Shown here piece by piece: positions 14,279 through 15,833 of a stretch of 15,833 bases of DNA. The notes beneath the pieces are model-generated. The model had not been told where the DNA came from. It saw nothing but the letters and a program-made list of their open reading frames with translations, and searched no databases. The stretch comes from Clostridiales bacterium (GTDB taxonomy: Bacteria; Bacillota; Clostridia; Christensenellales; CAG-138): contig JAAZFD010000002.1 in assembly GCA_012511925.1 (NCBI GenBank), positions 1-15,833 of the forward strand. Direction: 5' to 3'. Position numbers and translations under genes: made by a program. Numbering within the stretch: the stretch's first letter is position 1; each line of letters starts with the position of its first letter.

Positions 14279-15001
14279 ATGTTTTCTACAAATGAAACAA
14301 TCGAGGATTTACAGTTTAAGGGCTTGAAAATAATACTTTCTGCAGACTTGCCACGCTTTACAACAGATTCGGTGCTATTAAGCGACTTTTGCAAGGCGAA
14401 AAGTAATGATTTTGTAGCCGATTTGGGGAGCGGAACGGGGATTATTTCTCTTTTGGTGCATGGTAGGTATGGTTGCTCGGTGGTGGGATTTGAAATCAAC
14501 TCTGAACTTTCAGAGCTGATGCAAAGAAGCATAATTCTTAACGGATTAGAGGATAAAATTCTGGTTGAGAATATGGATTTTTGTGAAGCGTACAAGCAGT
14601 TCAACGGTGCATTCGATGTTTGCGTGTGCAATCCTCCATATTTCAATAGCAAGTCGCATATCGTTTCACAAAATGTGCATAGGTCGCAGGCGAGAACTCA
14701 AGGCGATGTTACTATTTTGGATATTGCAAGGGCGGCAACACGCATTCTAAAAAGCAGTGGTACTTTGTATATGTCCTACCCTGTTGACAGGCTTGTGGAT
14801 GCGTTTTATGCGTTGCGTTCCAATAAATTAGAGCCGAAAAGCGTTCAGTTTGTACGAGCGAATCAGAGCTCAAGTCCCTATCTTGCGCTAATAAAGGCGA
14901 AGAAGGATGGCGGAGTGGGCATGAATGTTTTAGACGATTTTGTGATTTATGATGAAAGCGGCATACCAACAGAGATGTTGAACAAGGCTTATCATAAATA
15001 G
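14279..15001 (+). CDS. trmN6: tRNA1(Val) (adenine37-N6)-methyltransferase-like protein
   Basis: A 240-residue Rossmann-fold, SAM-dependent methyltransferase. Motif I is DLGSGTG at 48-54, the acidic residue ending strand 2 is in GFEIN at 70-74, and the catalytic motif is NPPY at 118-121, typical of N6-adenine methylation. RFTTDSVLLSDF at 26-37 and NPPYFNS match the TrmN6/YfiC (Bacillus YabB) family, which methylates adenine 37 of tRNA1(Val). The ATG follows the hflX TAA with no gap and has no clear Shine-Dalgarno, so translation probably depends on ribosomes finishing hflX. With mnmA nearby it gives a local tRNA-modification flavour. Substrate is inferred from family. Confidence 0.88.
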   Translation: MFSTNETIEDLQFKGLKIILSADLPRFTTDSVLLSDFCKAKSNDFVADLGSGTGIISLLVHGRYGCSVVGFEINSELSELMQRSIILNGLEDKILVENMDFCEAYKQFNGAFDVCVCNPPYFNSKSHIVSQNVHRSQARTQGDVTILDIARAATRILKSSGTLYMSYPVDRLVDAFYALRSNKLEPKSVQFVRANQSSSPYLALIKAKKDGGVGMNVLDDFVIYDESGIPTEMLNKAYHK

Positions 15002-15041
15002 CTTATATTTAATATATTGCACCAAAAACGCCTGCAAATAG

Positions 15042-15070
15042 TTGACTTTACGAAATATAAAGTGGACAAT
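15042..15070 (+). promoter_or_regulatory. Promoter of the aminotransferase gene with a dyad in the spacer
   Basis: TTGACT (15042-15047) and GACAAT (15065-15070) are 17 bp apart; the -35 is good and the -10 is weak. ACTTTA (15045-15050) and TAAAGT (15058-15063) form an inverted repeat centred in the spacer, which could be an operator. GGGAGG at 15086-15091 precedes the gene. Confidence 0.5.
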
Positions 15071-15097
15071 ATAGGTAGAATCTATGGGAGGTACGAA

Positions 15098-15833
15098 ATG
15101 AAAAAAATTAGTTCCATGAACAGAGATGAATTGCTATCCTTAAAAGCCGAATTACAAGCACAATACGATGGTTTTGTGAAGGCTGGCACTAAGTTGGATA
15201 TTTCACGCGGAAAGCCCGGTAACGACCAGCTTGTTTTATCAAAGGCACTTTTGAGCTTGCCCGGTGATGCTTCAACCTTTGTTGACGGTGTCGAGTCGGC
15301 AAACTATGGTGTTTTAGAGGGTTTACCATCGGCAAGAAAAATGTTTGCAGAGCTTTTGGGAACAAAGCCCGAGCAGGTGTTTATTGGTGGAAGTGCGAGC
15401 CTAGCTTTGATGTTCGATACCATCTCAAAGGCATTTACTCATGGTTTGCTTCATAGCGAAAAGCCATGGAGCCAATTAGACAAGGTAAAATTTATTTGCG
15501 TAGTTCCCGGATATGACCGCCACTTTGCGATTTGCGAGTCTTTCGGAATCGAGATGATTCCTGTTCCGCTTCTAAACGATGGTCCCGATATGATTATGAT
15601 TAATGAGCTTATCAAAGACGAAGCTGTGCGTGGTATGTGGTGCGTTCCTAAGTATTCGAATCCCGATGGGCTTAGCTATTCCGATAAAGTAGTAAAACAG
15701 CTTGCGGCTATGAAGCCTGCCGCTAAAGACTTTTTACTTATGTGGGATAATGCGTACTGCATTCATGAGTTTGAGGGCGAGTTCGTGCCTTTCTTGGACA
15801 TTATTTCTGAATGTGAAAAGCATGGCAATGCGG
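15098..15833 (+). CDS. PLP-dependent class I/II aminotransferase (aspartate aminotransferase-like, PF12897 type), 3' end outside window
   Basis: The frame is open from ATG 15098 to the window edge (245 residues), with GGGAGG just upstream. It resembles the fold type I aminotransferase group annotated as aspartate aminotransferase or MocR-like aminotransferase: RGKPGN at 37-42, the ANYGVLEGLPSARKMFAELLG segment near 69-88 (substrate and helix region), GGSAS at 97-101 for the cofactor phosphate, YSNPDG at 186-191 and DNAY at 217-220 contacting the PLP ring. The Schiff-base lysine should lie beyond the window. No DNA-binding domain precedes it, so it is an enzyme rather than a MocR regulator. 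The amino donor is not determined by the sequence. It has its own promoter and is not clearly part of the hflX operon. Confidence 0.87.
   Translation, partial: MKKISSMNRDELLSLKAELQAQYDGFVKAGTKLDISRGKPGNDQLVLSKALLSLPGDASTFVDGVESANYGVLEGLPSARKMFAELLGTKPEQVFIGGSASLALMFDTISKAFTHGLLHSEKPWSQLDKVKFICVVPGYDRHFAICESFGIEMIPVPLLNDGPDMIMINELIKDEAVRGMWCVPKYSNPDGLSYSDKVVKQLAAMKPAAKDFLLMWDNAYCIHEFEGEFVPFLDIISECEKHGNA

Noticed and set aside
14137..14652. 171-codon antisense frame across the hflX-trmN6 junction
   Set aside because: It spans the ends of two clearly real genes on the other strand, and its composition is explained by them.
1..15833. CRISPR array, tRNA or rRNA genes, insertion sequence with terminal repeats
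   Set aside because: No regularly spaced repeats, no cloverleaf with a TTCGAAT-type arm in context, and no transposase or matched terminal inverted repeats were found.

Overview
The window looks like chromosome from an anaerobic, amino-acid-fermenting member of the Clostridia (Bacillota). Supporting signs are the coenzyme-B12 ornithine fermentation genes, the Gram-positive type rpmH-rnpA-yidD-yidC-khpB cluster, the long clostridial form of HflX, strong AGGAGG-type ribosome binding sites, and a secreted protein with dockerin and BIG2-type modules. Base composition is moderately AT-rich, judged by eye. All identifications come from reading motifs and whole-protein resemblance; no database search was run.

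Region 1 (1-4887, + strand) is an ornithine degradation operon: ord (3' part only), ortA, ortB, oraS, oraE. OraS/OraE convert D-ornithine to 2,4-diaminopentanoate, Ord oxidatively deaminates it to 2-amino-4-oxopentanoate, and OrtA/OrtB cleave that with CoA to D-alanine and acetyl-CoA. Start/stop overlaps (ATGA) couple ortA-ortB and oraS-oraE. A hairpin lies between ord and ortA, and a 14-bp hairpin follows oraE.

Region 2 (4958-7944, + strand) is the conserved translation and membrane-insertion cluster: rpmH (ribosomal protein bL34, with a clear promoter), rnpA (RNase P protein), yidD and yidC (membrane protein insertion) and khpB/jag (RNA binding), closed by a good intrinsic terminator. Its usual neighbours dnaA/oriC and mnmE are absent. 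yidC appears to start at TTG, with a 13-codon reading frame in the same frame just upstream.

Region 3 (7945-10517) has about 500 bp without a recognised gene, then a secreted modular protein: signal peptide, caspase-like (clan CD) cysteine peptidase core, BIG2-like domain, InlB/flg_new-type repeat and a C-terminal type I dockerin.

Region 4 (10534-12404, - strand) has a small four-helix membrane protein of unknown function and an mnmA-XRE regulator pair (tRNA 2-thiouridylase followed by a 66-residue helix-turn-helix protein).

Region 5 (12450-15833, + strand) is divergent from mnmA: hflX (ribosome-associated GTPase with an N-terminal RadC/JAMM-like domain, probably on a leaderless mRNA), a TrmN6-like tRNA methyltransferase starting directly at the hflX stop, and the 5' part of a PLP aminotransferase behind its own promoter.

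The observations most worth a second look are the complete JAMM metal-site signature fused to HflX, the leaderless hflX start, the dockerin-bearing caspase-like protease, the stop-interrupted upstream extension of yidC, the large loop inserted in YidC, and the unusual junction between the ornithine operon and rpmH.
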